NCBI GenBank assembly: GCA_947311845.1
Contig: CAMZMU010000123.1
Location: 11,729,417 to 11,793,416 of the forward strand
Origin: Poa pratensis
Taxonomy: Eukaryota; Streptophyta; Magnoliopsida; Poales; Poaceae
DNA length: 64,000 nt
Reading direction: 5' to 3'
Of this stretch, positions 1-10,354 are shown piece by piece. Both the position numbers and the translations under genes were made by a program. The notes beneath the pieces are model-generated. The model was not told the DNA's origin. It did no database searches and worked only from the letters and a program-made list of their open reading frames with translations. Each line of letters starts with the position of its first letter. Positions within the stretch are counted from its first letter, which is position 1.

Positions 1-430
1 ATGGAAGGATGTTCAGGATGTGTGGAGAGTGATGGAGGCAAAGGGTCTTAGCAAAGAACCAGGATCTAGTTTGGTTGAGTCAAGGTCTGAACAATGCCAA
101 ACAGCAATGTTATAGAATGTTTTATCAGATAGATCAAAGCGGTCCTTCTTTAATGTATATGCTAGCAGTAGGGGGAGTCGTATCTCCAGGTAAGGAAAAC
201 TATTCCTGCTGCAAGCAAACGGAACTACCATGCACACTAAAGACACAGGTCACATACCATACCCGATAGAAAAAACACAATTTTTTAGAGTAAATACACA
301 GCACATTTATTTTGATGATGAAATGATTTTTTCTGAGCGAGGGTCTGTCTATTATAGGGATGGGTGGTGGCGCGCATATTGGTTGGACACAGCGTTTCTG
401 GTTCTCACACACCAAAGGAGGGGACGTGCT
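1..430. other. No gene recognised; far upstream region of ADF
   Basis: No coding exon, RNA gene or transposon end could be recognised here. The only open frames are short and overlap on both strands. It probably includes distal promoter sequence of the ADF gene that follows, but no specific element can be defended. Confidence 0.4.
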
Positions 431-489
431 TGGTCAAATGGCCCTCCCCAAACGTAGTTGCATCATGCAGGCTTCCATCTGGATTGCCC

Positions 490-657
490 ATCCCTGCCAT
501 CTCTATATTTTGCCTCCTCCCTCCTCTCTTTCTGGCCTTCAAATCTTGCCCCTCCTTCCGCTGCTGCACATTCCCTTCTTTCCTCTCTCCCTCGCCTCTA
601 TTCGTTTCCCAACCAAAGAAAGGAAGTAAGGAAGGAGAAAAGGAGAAAGCATCAACC
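490..657 (+). promoter_or_regulatory. Probable core promoter and 5' leader of the ADF gene
   Basis: A TATA-like tract (ctatatttt, about 501-509) is followed by a CT-rich stretch and then a purine-rich leader (aggaagtaaggaaggag) running to the start codon at 658. CT-rich leaders are usual for highly expressed plant genes. The transcription start is inferred to lie near 530-540; no transcript evidence is available. Confidence 0.4.
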
Positions 658-2637
658 ATGGTGAGTACAGCCCCATCTCATTCTTATGGAATGTTGTTCA
701 AGAAATTGTTTCCTTATAATGGGGTGGTGGACGTTAATATGTTATGGGAATTCCTTCTTGTAAGTCGAATTCTGCATCGGGAATGGCTGTTTGCGACGAA
801 TGCAAACTCAAGTTCCAAGAACTTAAGGCAAAGAGGACCTTGCGCTTTATCGTGTTCAAGATCAACGAGAAGGTGCAGCAGGTGGTGGTGGACAGGTTGG
901 GGCAGCCTAATGAGAGCTATGATGATTTCGCAGCCTGCTTGCCTGCCGATGAGTGCCGCTACGCGGTGTTTGATTTTGACTTCGTCACTGATGAGAACTG
1001 CCAGAAGAGCAAGATCTTCTTCATCTCTTGGTAACAGCTCCCAACGACATTTATTTTTGGTTTATGATTATATAGTGTTCCATTTCCATAGTATGTTTCA
1101 GTTCTAATAGGTTTTTTATTGGATCTTATGAATGGCAGTCCTGGTATAAATTTCTAATTAAGATGGGATTCAATCTGAACAAATCAGCTATGCATGTTAG
1201 ATCAGTGCAGTTTGATATTTCCTTGGGCCATTTGGCTTCTACGAGATATAATTGAAAACACCTTTGCCACTTGTTATTGAGAAAATTAACATTATCTGTT
1301 ATTTAAGAACAGGCAGAAATTTATTTCATATTACACTGATGAGCAGAGCCTGTAATTTTGTTAGATCAGCTCCCAAGGAAATCAGGAAGAAACTTACTAG
1401 CCTATTTACCACAGGGGATATAGCAGCATACATAAATCAGGAAATATGACACCACACATCTTTGTACATTTTAAATTTTAAATTTAGGATATTAGACTCT
1501 TAGATTTGCTACATGAACACGTGACCTTATATTGTGTGAATCTTTCAGTTTGTCCAGGTAAACATCTCTGGCCTATTAATATCATCCCTACTATCCTTTA
1601 CCAATGATATAATAGAATAACATGACATGATAACACATTTTAGTTTGTGGAAAGGAAAAAAATTGAGTCATCTCAGAGCAAGAGTTTAGCTGACTCGAGG
1701 ACAACTTCGATTAAAATTTGATGGAGCACAGGTCCTTTGCTGGCAAATTTGGACCATATGGCCACGGGGTAGATGAACAATGTCAATAGGACAGGGTTTT
1801 TCATTGTTACAGTAGTTTTGGCCCATTGTCTCACCTTTCACCCAAACCGTGTAGCATCTCAAGAAATGATCTTAGCATTTCAAGAAATTGATATTAAGTT
1901 ATTAATTCAACTTTGTGCTACAGATGCTAACAGCAAGGAAGGCGTGCCTTCATATTTTTCTCATATGTCGTAGTGTTAAAAGGGGTCGTGGTAGACCAAA
2001 CTTGACAGGGGAGGAGTCTGTTAAGATAGATCTAAGGGATTGGAATATCACCATAAAACTAGCCATGGACAGGGGTGCGTGGAAGTTAGCTATCCATGTG
2101 CCAGAACCATGACTTGGTTTCGAGATCTTTTGAGTTTCAACTCTAGCATATCCCAACTTGCTTGGAATTGACAGGTTTTGTTGTTTTTGTTTTGTTGTTG
2201 TCGTGGTGATCATTTGTGGCCATTTGTCAGCATGGATTCAAATTAAGACTCCCAAAAGGCCACAAGCCTTCGTGGCCCCTTTTACCGTTCAAAAAAAAAG
2301 GCCACAAGCTGTTTGTTCTAACCAGCTACTTCCTGATTTCAGTAATCTTGTGTCTTGACATGAACAAATCTACCGTGATACTGTAGAAATTCTTAAGCAT
2401 GATTGTGTAACCTCGCAACTGCTTCCTGCTATTTTCAGCTGAACACTGAAGCAGCCTTGTTGTGCGTCATGCTATTTCTTCTGCAGGGCTCCTGACACAT
2501 CAAGGGTGAGGAGCAAGATGTTGTATGCGAGCTCCAAGGACCGCTTCAAGAGGGAGCTCGAGGGCATCCAGGTGGAGCTACAGGCGACTGACCCGAGCGA
2601 GATGAGCATGGACATCGTTAAGGCGCGAGCCCTCTAA
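658..2637 (+). CDS. ADF: Actin-depolymerizing factor (ADF/cofilin), 139 aa, three exons
   Basis: Small cytosolic protein that binds G- and F-actin, severs and depolymerises filaments and so speeds actin turnover. Exons: 658-660 (ATG only), 765-1030, 2487-2637; both introns are GT-AG and phases agree. The protein starts [15 protein letters not shown] and fills one ADF-H domain. Visible landmarks are the N-terminal Ser region (plant ADFs are regulated by phosphorylation near Ser6), the [20 protein letters not shown] strand/turn, the actin-binding long helix around [17 protein letters not shown], and the C-terminus MDIVKARAL. 139 residues is the normal plant length. A first coding exon of just the start codon is the family's conserved gene structure. 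It closely resembles rice ADF1-type proteins from memory. No break or missing residue is seen. Intron 2 (1031-2486) carries a LINE remnant. Confidence 0.95.
1960..2205 (+). mobile_element. 3' end remnant of an RTE-type LINE in ADF intron 2
   Basis: The + frame ending at 2112 reads [16 protein letters not shown], then [14 protein letters not shown] and a stop. This is the C-terminal tail typical of grass RTE-clade reverse transcriptases. After the stop come the 3' UTR phrase with ctagcatatcccaacttgct and a GTT-rich tail (2170-2200), as expected for RTE elements, which end in short tandem repeats. Only the last ~45 codons and the UTR survive, so it is 5'-truncated and dead. It lies in the same orientation as the host gene, inside the intron. 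Confidence 0.7.
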
Positions 2638-3170
2638 ATGAATACTCAAGCCTGGCTAACTACGTACACCCACACCCACCTAGGAGCAGAGGGCCTTCGT
2701 CTGCATCGGCTCCTGTTCTTGCAGTTTCTTCCCATCCATTTTTCCTGTCATTCTTTTCCTGGAAGCAAAGTGTTGTGTTCTGTATGAGACTGTATGCCGT
2801 CTTCATTCTTGTTTCCCTCATGTTTGGCGTCATAGTCTCTGTTACTGCTGTAAACTAGAACATATTTGCATTTGATGCCAGGTGTGAAGCCTAATGTTCC
2901 CTAGGTAATCAAAAAAATTGCACATTGTTTTTGGGTTTCATCTCATCTGTTGCTTTTGTGCTTGCGCATGTGATGTTCCCCACCATTATCTCTTTTTTTA
3001 ATCAGGAATCTAATCAGGAATCTTTGGCATTGAATTTCGCATATATTTTCTACCATATGAGCTAAGGGTTACATAAATACTCAAATTGAATTTATCATCC
3101 AGTCATGATAATGTTTTCATGTATGTACTGTTCAAAACTTCAAATTGAATTTAAAGCCAGAGAAAGTTTC
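2638..3170 (+). other. ADF 3' UTR and downstream spacer
   Basis: Directly after the ADF stop codon the sequence is T-rich and non-coding, as expected for a 3' UTR. The transcript probably ends between about 2850 and 2950, where several weak AATAAA-like and TTTGCATTTG motifs occur. No single poly(A) signal stands out. Nothing else is recognised up to 3170. Confidence 0.45.
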
Positions 3171-5290
3171 TGTTATAGTCTGAAAAAAATCTGGATAAAG
3201 TCCGCCCACCGGATTTGCTCCCCCCCTCCCCCTCCCTTTTTTAGTTTTGTCGGAGCTAGGTGGGATTAGGCCATAATTTCATGGATCTGCACCACTTCCA
3301 GCCCACAACGTCCAAGAACTCCCGTGTTCGGGCGACCCTCTTCTATAAGCTCCACCGATCTAACCAACCGTGCTCCATGAACACTTCCAAAGACTTCCTC
3401 AATGTACATTGAATAAAAGTTACAAGATCAAAACTTAAGGCACAAGATATGAATAAACCTAAACGTACTAGATGGAGGATCCTACCAAAAACTATAAGTA
3501 CCAGAGGACATTGTTCATTCATCCGACACGACCGCGTCGACATCAAGCGGAGTCCCTAGTCTTCTTATCCTCCATAGTCTAAACCTTAGACACAAATGCT
3601 CCCTTGTTGAGGGCATCTATAAGCTTGACGAGATTCTAGTGTAAACATCTTGTACGATCTTGTAACGATGCCATATATAAAGTCTGAGAGATCCTTAGCA
3701 TCCACATCATCTTTGATCCAGCCCTATTGGTCCGTGTTGCTTGCCGAGCAAATAAACACTCTTTCCACACTTCGGAATTGTGATTGTCGTAGGACCACAA
3801 AACCATCCTTCGACAAGTTCTGAGAAAAATCCGAGCCCCCCGGATTTGCTTAGAAAGATTTCTGTTTCAGTCCAAAGAACCATTTGGAGTTAGTCCGGAC
3901 CCTTCAGATTTGCTAAAACTGCTCTTTGTAATGCCTCGGAGAATAGGCCCGAACCCTCCGGATATGTATTTATGGGACCTTCAATATTTTTTGGGGACCC
4001 TTTGGATGTCGTGTTTTCAAAATGTTTTTAAGTTTATGTTGGGCATCATGTTTCCCTATTTGTCCTTAGTTCATAGAATATAAAAGTCATGATCATAGTG
4101 GAAAATACATTTGAATTCATACATGTTATTAGTAATTCATACAAATTTCTATAGAAATACATGTTTCATCCTCCACGATGTTAATCTCGATGCAAGGCTC
4201 TGTCGCCAGAATTTCATCTTCATTATTTGTGTGAACAAGAAAGAAGCGCAAGTAATCTCGTCAATTTTGTTGCAATCATCCTCGAATACCACCTCGTCAA
4301 GACCGAAGATACTCTTCTTTAGGGTATTACTATGTGTCTCTTCTTATTCATCATGTCGACGATGTAGAAGACTTAATGAGCTAGCTGAGCCAATATGAAT
4401 GGCTCATTTTTTGTAACCAACACATTCGAGATTAGTACAACAATTGTCATTTGGATTGACGGTATTCTTAGTAACCAAACAACAACGGAATAATGGAATT
4501 TGGACATCCACATAGCTAGCTCCCAAATATCTTATAGGAGCGGAACTAGTCAGGAGCGACGGATTTCGAGTGGCTTGGTTCCCTTCCGGCTGCGAGATGG
4601 TCAAAGGTGGCGACGATTAGTGGAGAGTGAGTTTGTAGAAAATGAGGGAGGGGCTGGGAATTCTCCAAGTTTGATGTGGTATAAGATGAGTCTGATGGGT
4701 TCGTGATGATTGAAGATGAATCCCCGAAATATCTCTCTCGAAGACTCATGGCCCTTGCGGTTTCCTTGAAGGAACATGGGAGCAAGGATGTTGGATGACA
4801 ATTGGACCAGGCGTATATTTTCAAGGCCATCATGCCGTTTGACAAACAAAATTCTACAAAGATTCGCCAAAGATCGGACTTCCACACCATATTCTGAGAT
4901 GATGTTTTGAAAGAGTTAGTCTCTATGGGGATGTTGAAACAGACCGCTGAGAATGCACTTGCCCGTGCTAGAGGTTCAAGAAGCCAATATTGCATTGAAG
5001 GCCAATGCGGTGTCCTATGAAGAAGACGAGGAAGAGGAAGCAGGGAAGTTTTGTCCCAATGGTGCATTTGTTGCACCACACCCCTTAAATGAAGACGTAC
5101 TTCTCTTGAAGGAACTTTAGAAATTACATCCTTATGTCCACCTTTTCGATTATGTCTCATCTTTACTCATTACTTATTGTTTCTCTTTACATATTGTATG
5201 CTTGTCATATAGGATTTCCACCTAGTTACACATCCAGAAAATCTCAATTATTGTTAGTCCCCAATTCACCTCCCCTCTAGTAGACCATAT
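3170..5290 (+). mobile_element. Decayed Ty1-Copia retrotransposon, LTR and gag relics
   Basis: The stretch contains repeated 'ccggat/ccgaaccctccggat' phrases (3210, 3840, 3900, 3955) of the kind found in grass Copia LTRs, a gag relic on + (about 4700-5020), and an LTR-end-like sequence at 5195-5300 (a ttcacctcccctctag phrase similar to the end of the solo LTR at 8040-8070). No intact LTR pair or target duplication could be found. Boundaries are approximate. Confidence 0.45.
4700..5020 (+). pseudogene. Copia gag (UBN2-type) relic with in-frame stops
   Basis: One + frame from about 4735 reads RLMALAVSLKEHGSKDVG, stop, QLDQAYIFKAIMPFDKQ, then IRQRSDFHTIF, stop, DDVLKELVSMGMLKQ and AENALARARG. 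The order and spacing resemble the gag region of grass Copia elements (helices ending in a 'NALAR' box). At least two TGA stops interrupt it and no zinc knuckle follows, so it is non-functional. Confidence 0.6.
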
Positions 5291-6470
5291 TGATCCATTC
5301 ACTCTCCCGCACTTTCCTCCCTCGCTGCTGTCAAATAAAGGCCTCATGCCACAACAGAAGTGGGGCTTATCCGTGCCGGTGTGGCACGACACTAGCTTTG
5401 GGTGGTAGCACACGTGTGGCATCCCGATGATGAAGCTCCTTGGCGCTCTGTTTCGTGGTGACTCCGCCAGCATGGTACGCCAATGCTCCCCTCCCATGGC
5501 GCGACCCACTCCTGTTGTGGACGAGGTAGCAAGCATGTCGACACTTCCTCCATCAGGGCTAGCTTTGGGCAGCGGTGTTGGGGCTGTGCTTTGGTCGGCG
5601 CGACTTAACCGGTTGCGAGCGCCATGGCAGCAAGGCATCAGGCTCCGATGAGTGGACCAAGAGCCAATATTCCATGATTTAGTTTAAGTGGGCTATGCTT
5701 GGCCTACGGATCCGTGTCAGGCTTGGGTGACGTCAAAGGACTTGAGGAGGTCGTTCCAATGGGATGGATGGAGGCTTCATGGAGCAGATATTGTGAAAAC
5801 TGTGCTTCCGACTGGTCGCCAGAGACGGTGATGGTGACGCTCTGCACTTCCTTTCCTTACCTTGGGGAAAACCCAAAATCCCCGAATCAGATGATGGTGG
5901 CGTGCCTGCGCTCCATTGGGGGCACCATACTTGTAGCTGTGCATCGACCGGAGGGATAACTGGATGACATCATTGCCGGGTGCATTGTTAGGTGAGGTTG
6001 CTAGCGCAACTACGACGACGACGAGGAATCGTTTGGTTGCAGCAAGACTTTGTTAGTCAAGTTCTTGTTCTGGCTTGTCCAAATGGTCTTCGTTTTGGAC
6101 TAACCTATGGTGAAGCTAGAGTTGTTTTCTTCTTTCAAGCTATCATGAAGATCTTATTCGGCACGAGTCTTGCTCATCTCCTTTTCGGAGCTGGTAGTGT
6201 TCTCGTGAAAGGTCATATGTTTGGCATATGCTAGCGTGGCTTTCACGGGGCCGCTATGGCAAGTCTTCATGGGTGGCCTTTCTTCAATTAAATCGGATTC
6301 GCTGAAGAGACATGACACACTGGTGGGCAATCCTGACGAGTGCCCTCGTTTTGGAAATGTGTACAGTTTGTGTTAGTAGGAAGAGCAACCGTGTTTGCCC
6401 TCGCAAGAGCCGTGGTCCTATTGCGGTCGGCGAGGCTCTATGTACGATATTTGGCTAGTTCCCGCTAATT
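5290..6470. other. Unclassified intergenic DNA
   Basis: GC-moderate sequence with only short open frames and no recognised protein motif, repeat pair or element end. It may be decayed transposon or gene-fragment DNA, but nothing supports a specific assignment. Confidence 0.35.
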
Positions 6471-6876
6471 AGATCATCTCTAGCAGATCCCGGAAAAAGA
6501 CGTCCTGGAAAACGCGTTCCGGATACCATAGAAAATGGTTATGTAGTATCGCGCGAGCTCGGGGTCAGAAAAGGCGCCTTAAACTTGTACCAGTACGAGT
6601 TTAGGGCGCTTGTTCCACCCCTGAGCCCGCGCAGTACCGCGTAACCGTTTTAATTTGCACATTCATTTTAACAACAAAGAGATATAGGAGTTGCAGTACA
6701 CCGAATATAAATACGTAAATATCATACAATCTAGTACATCAAATATTCCACATCTGAAGGCATGCACAATAGAGGAGGTAGCAACTAAGTTTTTTCCAAA
6801 AGAATGCGCAATCAAACACAACTAGACGATGATTAAATCAAGCAGGACCATTGTTGCCAAGATCATCGGCACCATC
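6470..6876 (-). other. Outer fragment of an older GC-rich element, split by later insertions (piece 1 of 3)
   Basis: This piece adjoins the solo LTR at 6877. Read on the - strand and joined to 8073-8396 through the shared CCATC, an open frame continues across the insertion point (…DGGDMLDG then ADDLGNNGPA and a stop at about 6842). This suggests one former coding exon interrupted by the LTR. The phrase agatcatctctagcagatcc at about 6468 resembles the terminal motif of grass Harbinger-type elements, which is only a hint at the class. No conserved domain is visible. Confidence 0.35.
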
Positions 6877-8072
6877 TGAAAGAGCATTTCCATCCCTATG
6901 AGGTTTTGATGTTTGTTGACAACACAATGAGCACTCTAATGTGTGTGCTAAAGTGTTTCAGGTGTTATCTCATATTAGCATTGGTTTGTGTTCATTGTTT
7001 CTAAGGAATAAGCGCGAAGAAACCATTGTCTGGCTGTTCTGTATGTGGTCGGTACTACCGGATGAGCCCGGTAGTACCGGGCAAGCGGTACTACCGGGGT
7101 CGCCCGGTACTACTCAACATCTCCAGGAGGTACTGGACTCGGAGGTGTTTTTCCTCCGCACTACCGGGTGGAGCCGGTAGAATCGACCGCCCGGTACTAC
7201 CGCACCACCCCGTCCGGCACTACCGCTCGACCATTTCGAGCTGACGATGTTCATCGAAGACCAAGTCGCTGACCGTTGACCTGTACCCCCGGTACAACCG
7301 GGTGGAGTCCAGTACTACCGGGCGGCACGACTTTTCTCCCAACGGGCAGAATTATTGGAGGGGGTATTTAAAGGGTCTTCTTCCCCAATGAAGACCAAGC
7401 TTTCAAGACTCTCTCTCCTCTCCATTAACAAAAGCTTCAACTACATAGATCTCCCAATCACTCCACCCAAACTCGCTCATACTTGGAGGATTGAAGGAGA
7501 AGGCCTGGATCTACAACTTCACTGAAGCGTTCTTCATTTCCCCCTCATTCACTTGAGGGATTTGAGCCTAGAGTTTCCACTAGGAAAACCTAGGCATCTT
7601 GTTGTACTTACTTGCTTGTTATTTTTGTGTAGCAGATTCGTGGTGTTTGGGAGCTCCGAATCCTTTTGTGGGTTGTGCCCCAAGTAGTTGTTAGGGCTCC
7701 GGATTCCGCCTTGAAGGATTCCGATAGTGGAAGGTGAACCGAGCTTTTGGGCGAGGTTCATCGGAGAATAGGGTGAGGCCATTTGTGGCGTCTTGAGTTT
7801 GAAACTCACACCCCTCCAATGAGACGTACTCCCCTAAAAAGGAGGAACTCGGGAATATATCCTTGTCTCCGCGTGCTTCCCGTTCGGTTACTCCTTCTCT
7901 CTAGTTATTACTTGTATCTTATCTTGTTTAGGGTTAACTTGTCATATAGGTAAATTCACCGTAGTTACATATCTAGAGAATTTACCTTTGTGTCAAGCCT
8001 TAATCGAAAAAGAATTAAAATTTTGACTAGCACCTATTCACCCCCCCTCTAGGTGGCCATACGATCCTTTCA
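6877..8072 (+). mobile_element. Solo LTR (Copia-like), TSD CCATC
   Basis: A 1196-bp unit beginning TGAAAG and ending CTTTCA (inverted termini), flanked by identical 5-bp direct repeats CCATC at 6872-6876 and 8073-8077. No internal region or second LTR is present, so it is a solo LTR left by LTR-LTR recombination. Its end, with cacctattcacccccc and ctctaggtgg, matches the style of grass Copia LTR ends. The interior carries a cluster of GGTACTACCGG-type palindromic repeats. Its insertion split the older element that continues at 8073. Confidence 0.85.
7048..7330. repeat. Cluster of palindromic CGGTACTACCGG-like motifs in the solo LTR
   Basis: At least eight copies or variants of CGGTACTACCGG, ACCGGGTGGAGCCGGTAG and CCCGGTACTACTC occur in 280 bp. 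Each is a near-perfect palindrome of about 12 bp. They may form hairpins or be LTR regulatory repeats. No coding function is indicated. Confidence 0.7.
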
Positions 8073-8396
8073 CCATCGAGCATATCACCACCATCATCAC
8101 CATTAGTTGAACAACCACCACCACAACCACTAGCACCACCTTCACCACGTCCATAGGGCGAAGAACCACCACCACCTCCATAGCCTTGGCCTTCTTCGGG
8201 ACGATGGCTTGGGATTTTACCCGTCCGTTGGACGCACACGAAGCCAAGTGCCCCCAAGACGACACCACCGTATACGGGAGGGAGCTTAGAGCCGACAGTC
8301 GGAAGGGTTCCTTCTCCGTTTCTGCCCGGCGCTGGGAACAACGTGGTTGTCTTGCCGCCTCCGTTTCTGCCCGGAGGCAGAAGGAGGTTGCGCGGA
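8073..8396 (-). pseudogene. Middle fragment of the split GC-rich gene or element (piece 2 of 3)
   Basis: Bounded by the solo LTR on the left and the Copia element on the right. On the - strand it encodes a Gly-rich frame (GYGGGGGSSPYGRGEGG…) and, in another frame, a basic repeat QKRRR seen twice (SGQKRRRQDN, AGQKRRRNPS). One frame crosses the Copia junction into 18306-18480 (…PMTPAVGFTVSAQPPSAS). Frame changes and stops show it is decayed. The protein family is not recognised; a transposon-borne gene is possible. Confidence 0.35.
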
Positions 8397-10339
8397 TGAA
8401 AGGACAAGGATGTCGCCTAGAGGGGGGTGAATAGGCGATTAAATTTTTTCCGGTTTAGGCTTGATAATTACGGAATAAAACTAGGTGTTTAAATTAACAA
8501 GCCAACAACCTAAATACAAGGCTCACCTATGTGCACCAACAACTTACGCTAAGCAAGACAAGCAACAAGGTGATAGCAATATATAATACTTCAAGCACGA
8601 AGGCTATTACAATGTAAAGTTCATAAGTAAAGAGCTCGGGTATAGAAATAACCGAGGCACGCGGAGACGAGGATGTATTCCCGAGTTCTTCCTTTTTAGG
8701 GGAGTACGTCTCGTTGGAGAGGTGTGAGACCAACACAACAGGTTGGTCTCAACGCCACAACAGGATCACCTTCTTCTCCGATGAACCGCACCCCAAAGGA
8801 TTGGTTCACCTTCAACTATCGGAATCCTTCGAGGCGGAATCCGGAGCCTTTACAACAACAACCCGGGGCACAACCCACAACTGGATTGGGGGCTCCCGGA
8901 TGGCTACCAAATGACCACAAAAAGTCTCAACCACCACAAAGGCGTCTAGGGTCCAATGACCCCAGAGTAACAAGCTCACAAACTTTCACTTCCACGAATC
9001 CTCGCGGAGAGCACAAACCGATGCACAAAGCAATGGCAAGAACACAAGAAATGAATCCTTCACTCTCAAATTCCAACAAAGCAACAAATGCTTATGGGGG
9101 AATAAAAGAGGAAGAACAAAGAGAGGAGAAACACCAATAACTCCAAGATCAAGATCTACTAGGTTCCCCTCACTTAGAGGAGAGATTGATTGGTGGAATT
9201 GTAGATCTATATCTCCTCTCACTTTTCCCTCAAAGATATGCAAGAATCATGGGAGAGATTGAGAGGGGGCAAGCTTTTCCAAGGTCAACAATGGAGGAGA
9301 GAGAGGGGAAAACGAGCTTAGCTTTAGGTTGAAGAAGAGGAGGGGTATTTATATCCCCTCCCAAAATATAACCGTTACAGCTAGGAAAACAGGAAAAACC
9401 GGATATTCCGGGTCAATCTAGGACCGGAATATCCGGTGGAAAACGCGAAGTCTCCTAGAGGGAGCCGGATATTTCTAAACGGAAATTCCTGAAGTTAATC
9501 GGAATATCCGGTTGTCTGAAAACTGACAGAAACAGCAAAACGAAAACTGCAATATCTTTTTCACCTGGACTCCAATTTCGATGATCTTGGGCTCGTTGGA
9601 ATCGCAACGAAGAGTTTGACCTCTCTTAGAAGACAAACCGGTAAAACCTCCAACATAAAAAATGCAACAAGATATGCATATGAAATCCGTTTTTGATGAA
9701 CTAGAGCTTGGTATGGAGATGAACACAAGCTCTAAATTCTCACATGGATAAAAGCCAAATAAGAACCAAGAAAGATGATATGCCAAGTATGCAAAGGTTT
9801 GAGCTCTCCACAAAGATGCGATCAAGTTACTCACTTGAGAATCCCTCTTGATAGTACGCCGTCTATCCTATAACCCGGTCTCCCACTAACACCATAGGAC
9901 CGGTAAAATAGAAACCCTATCAAGATCATACCTTTGCCTTGCGCATTCCACTTGAGCTAGATGATGACGATCAAGTTGGAACACCTTTCTTGATTGTGCT
10001 TGCTAGCACATGCTTGATGAAGACTTCTCCAAATACTCCCCCATACTCCATTATGGGAGAGCCTTGCTTCATGTATCCACTTGCACTTCGTCTTCTTCTC
10101 TTGATATATATGATGGCTTGGAGATAAACATGAATGTTCACTCAATCTTCTAGATGACCATTTGTGTGGATCACACCTTGAATATTACTTTGGTCATCAC
10201 TTTATCTTCTAGAGTCTAACACATGAACTCCAATCTTTTCCTATGGACAAGATCTATAAGAATATCTCAATGCACACATTAGTCCATAAGGATTGTCATT
10301 AATTACCAAAACCACGCATGGGGGCACCATGCACTTTCA
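8397..10339 (-). repeat. Left LTR (3' LTR of the Copia element), 1943 bp
   Basis: Direct repeat of 16320-18305 with TG…CA ends. It carries the - strand TATA region near 9346-9360 (reads ATATAAATACCCC on -). In the right LTR the same site reads CTATAAATACCCC, a better TATA box, in keeping with the right copy being the promoter-bearing 5' LTR. Confidence 0.9.
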
Positions 10340-10354
10340 ATCTCCCCATTTTGG
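10340..10354 (-). other. Polypurine tract next to the 3' LTR
   Basis: On the - strand CCAAAATGGGGAGAT lies directly before the TGAAAG of the 3' LTR. This is the expected position and composition of a plus-strand primer. It fixes the orientation of the element together with the primer-binding site at the other end. Confidence 0.75.

Noticed and set aside
364..1107. 247-codon open frame on + over the ADF region
   Set aside because: It overlaps ADF exons 1-2 in another frame, includes intron sequence and shows no protein motif. The ADF frame with matched splice sites explains the coding signal.
4546..5160. 204-codon open frame on -
   Set aside because: It is antisense to the recognisable Copia gag relic and has no motif of its own.
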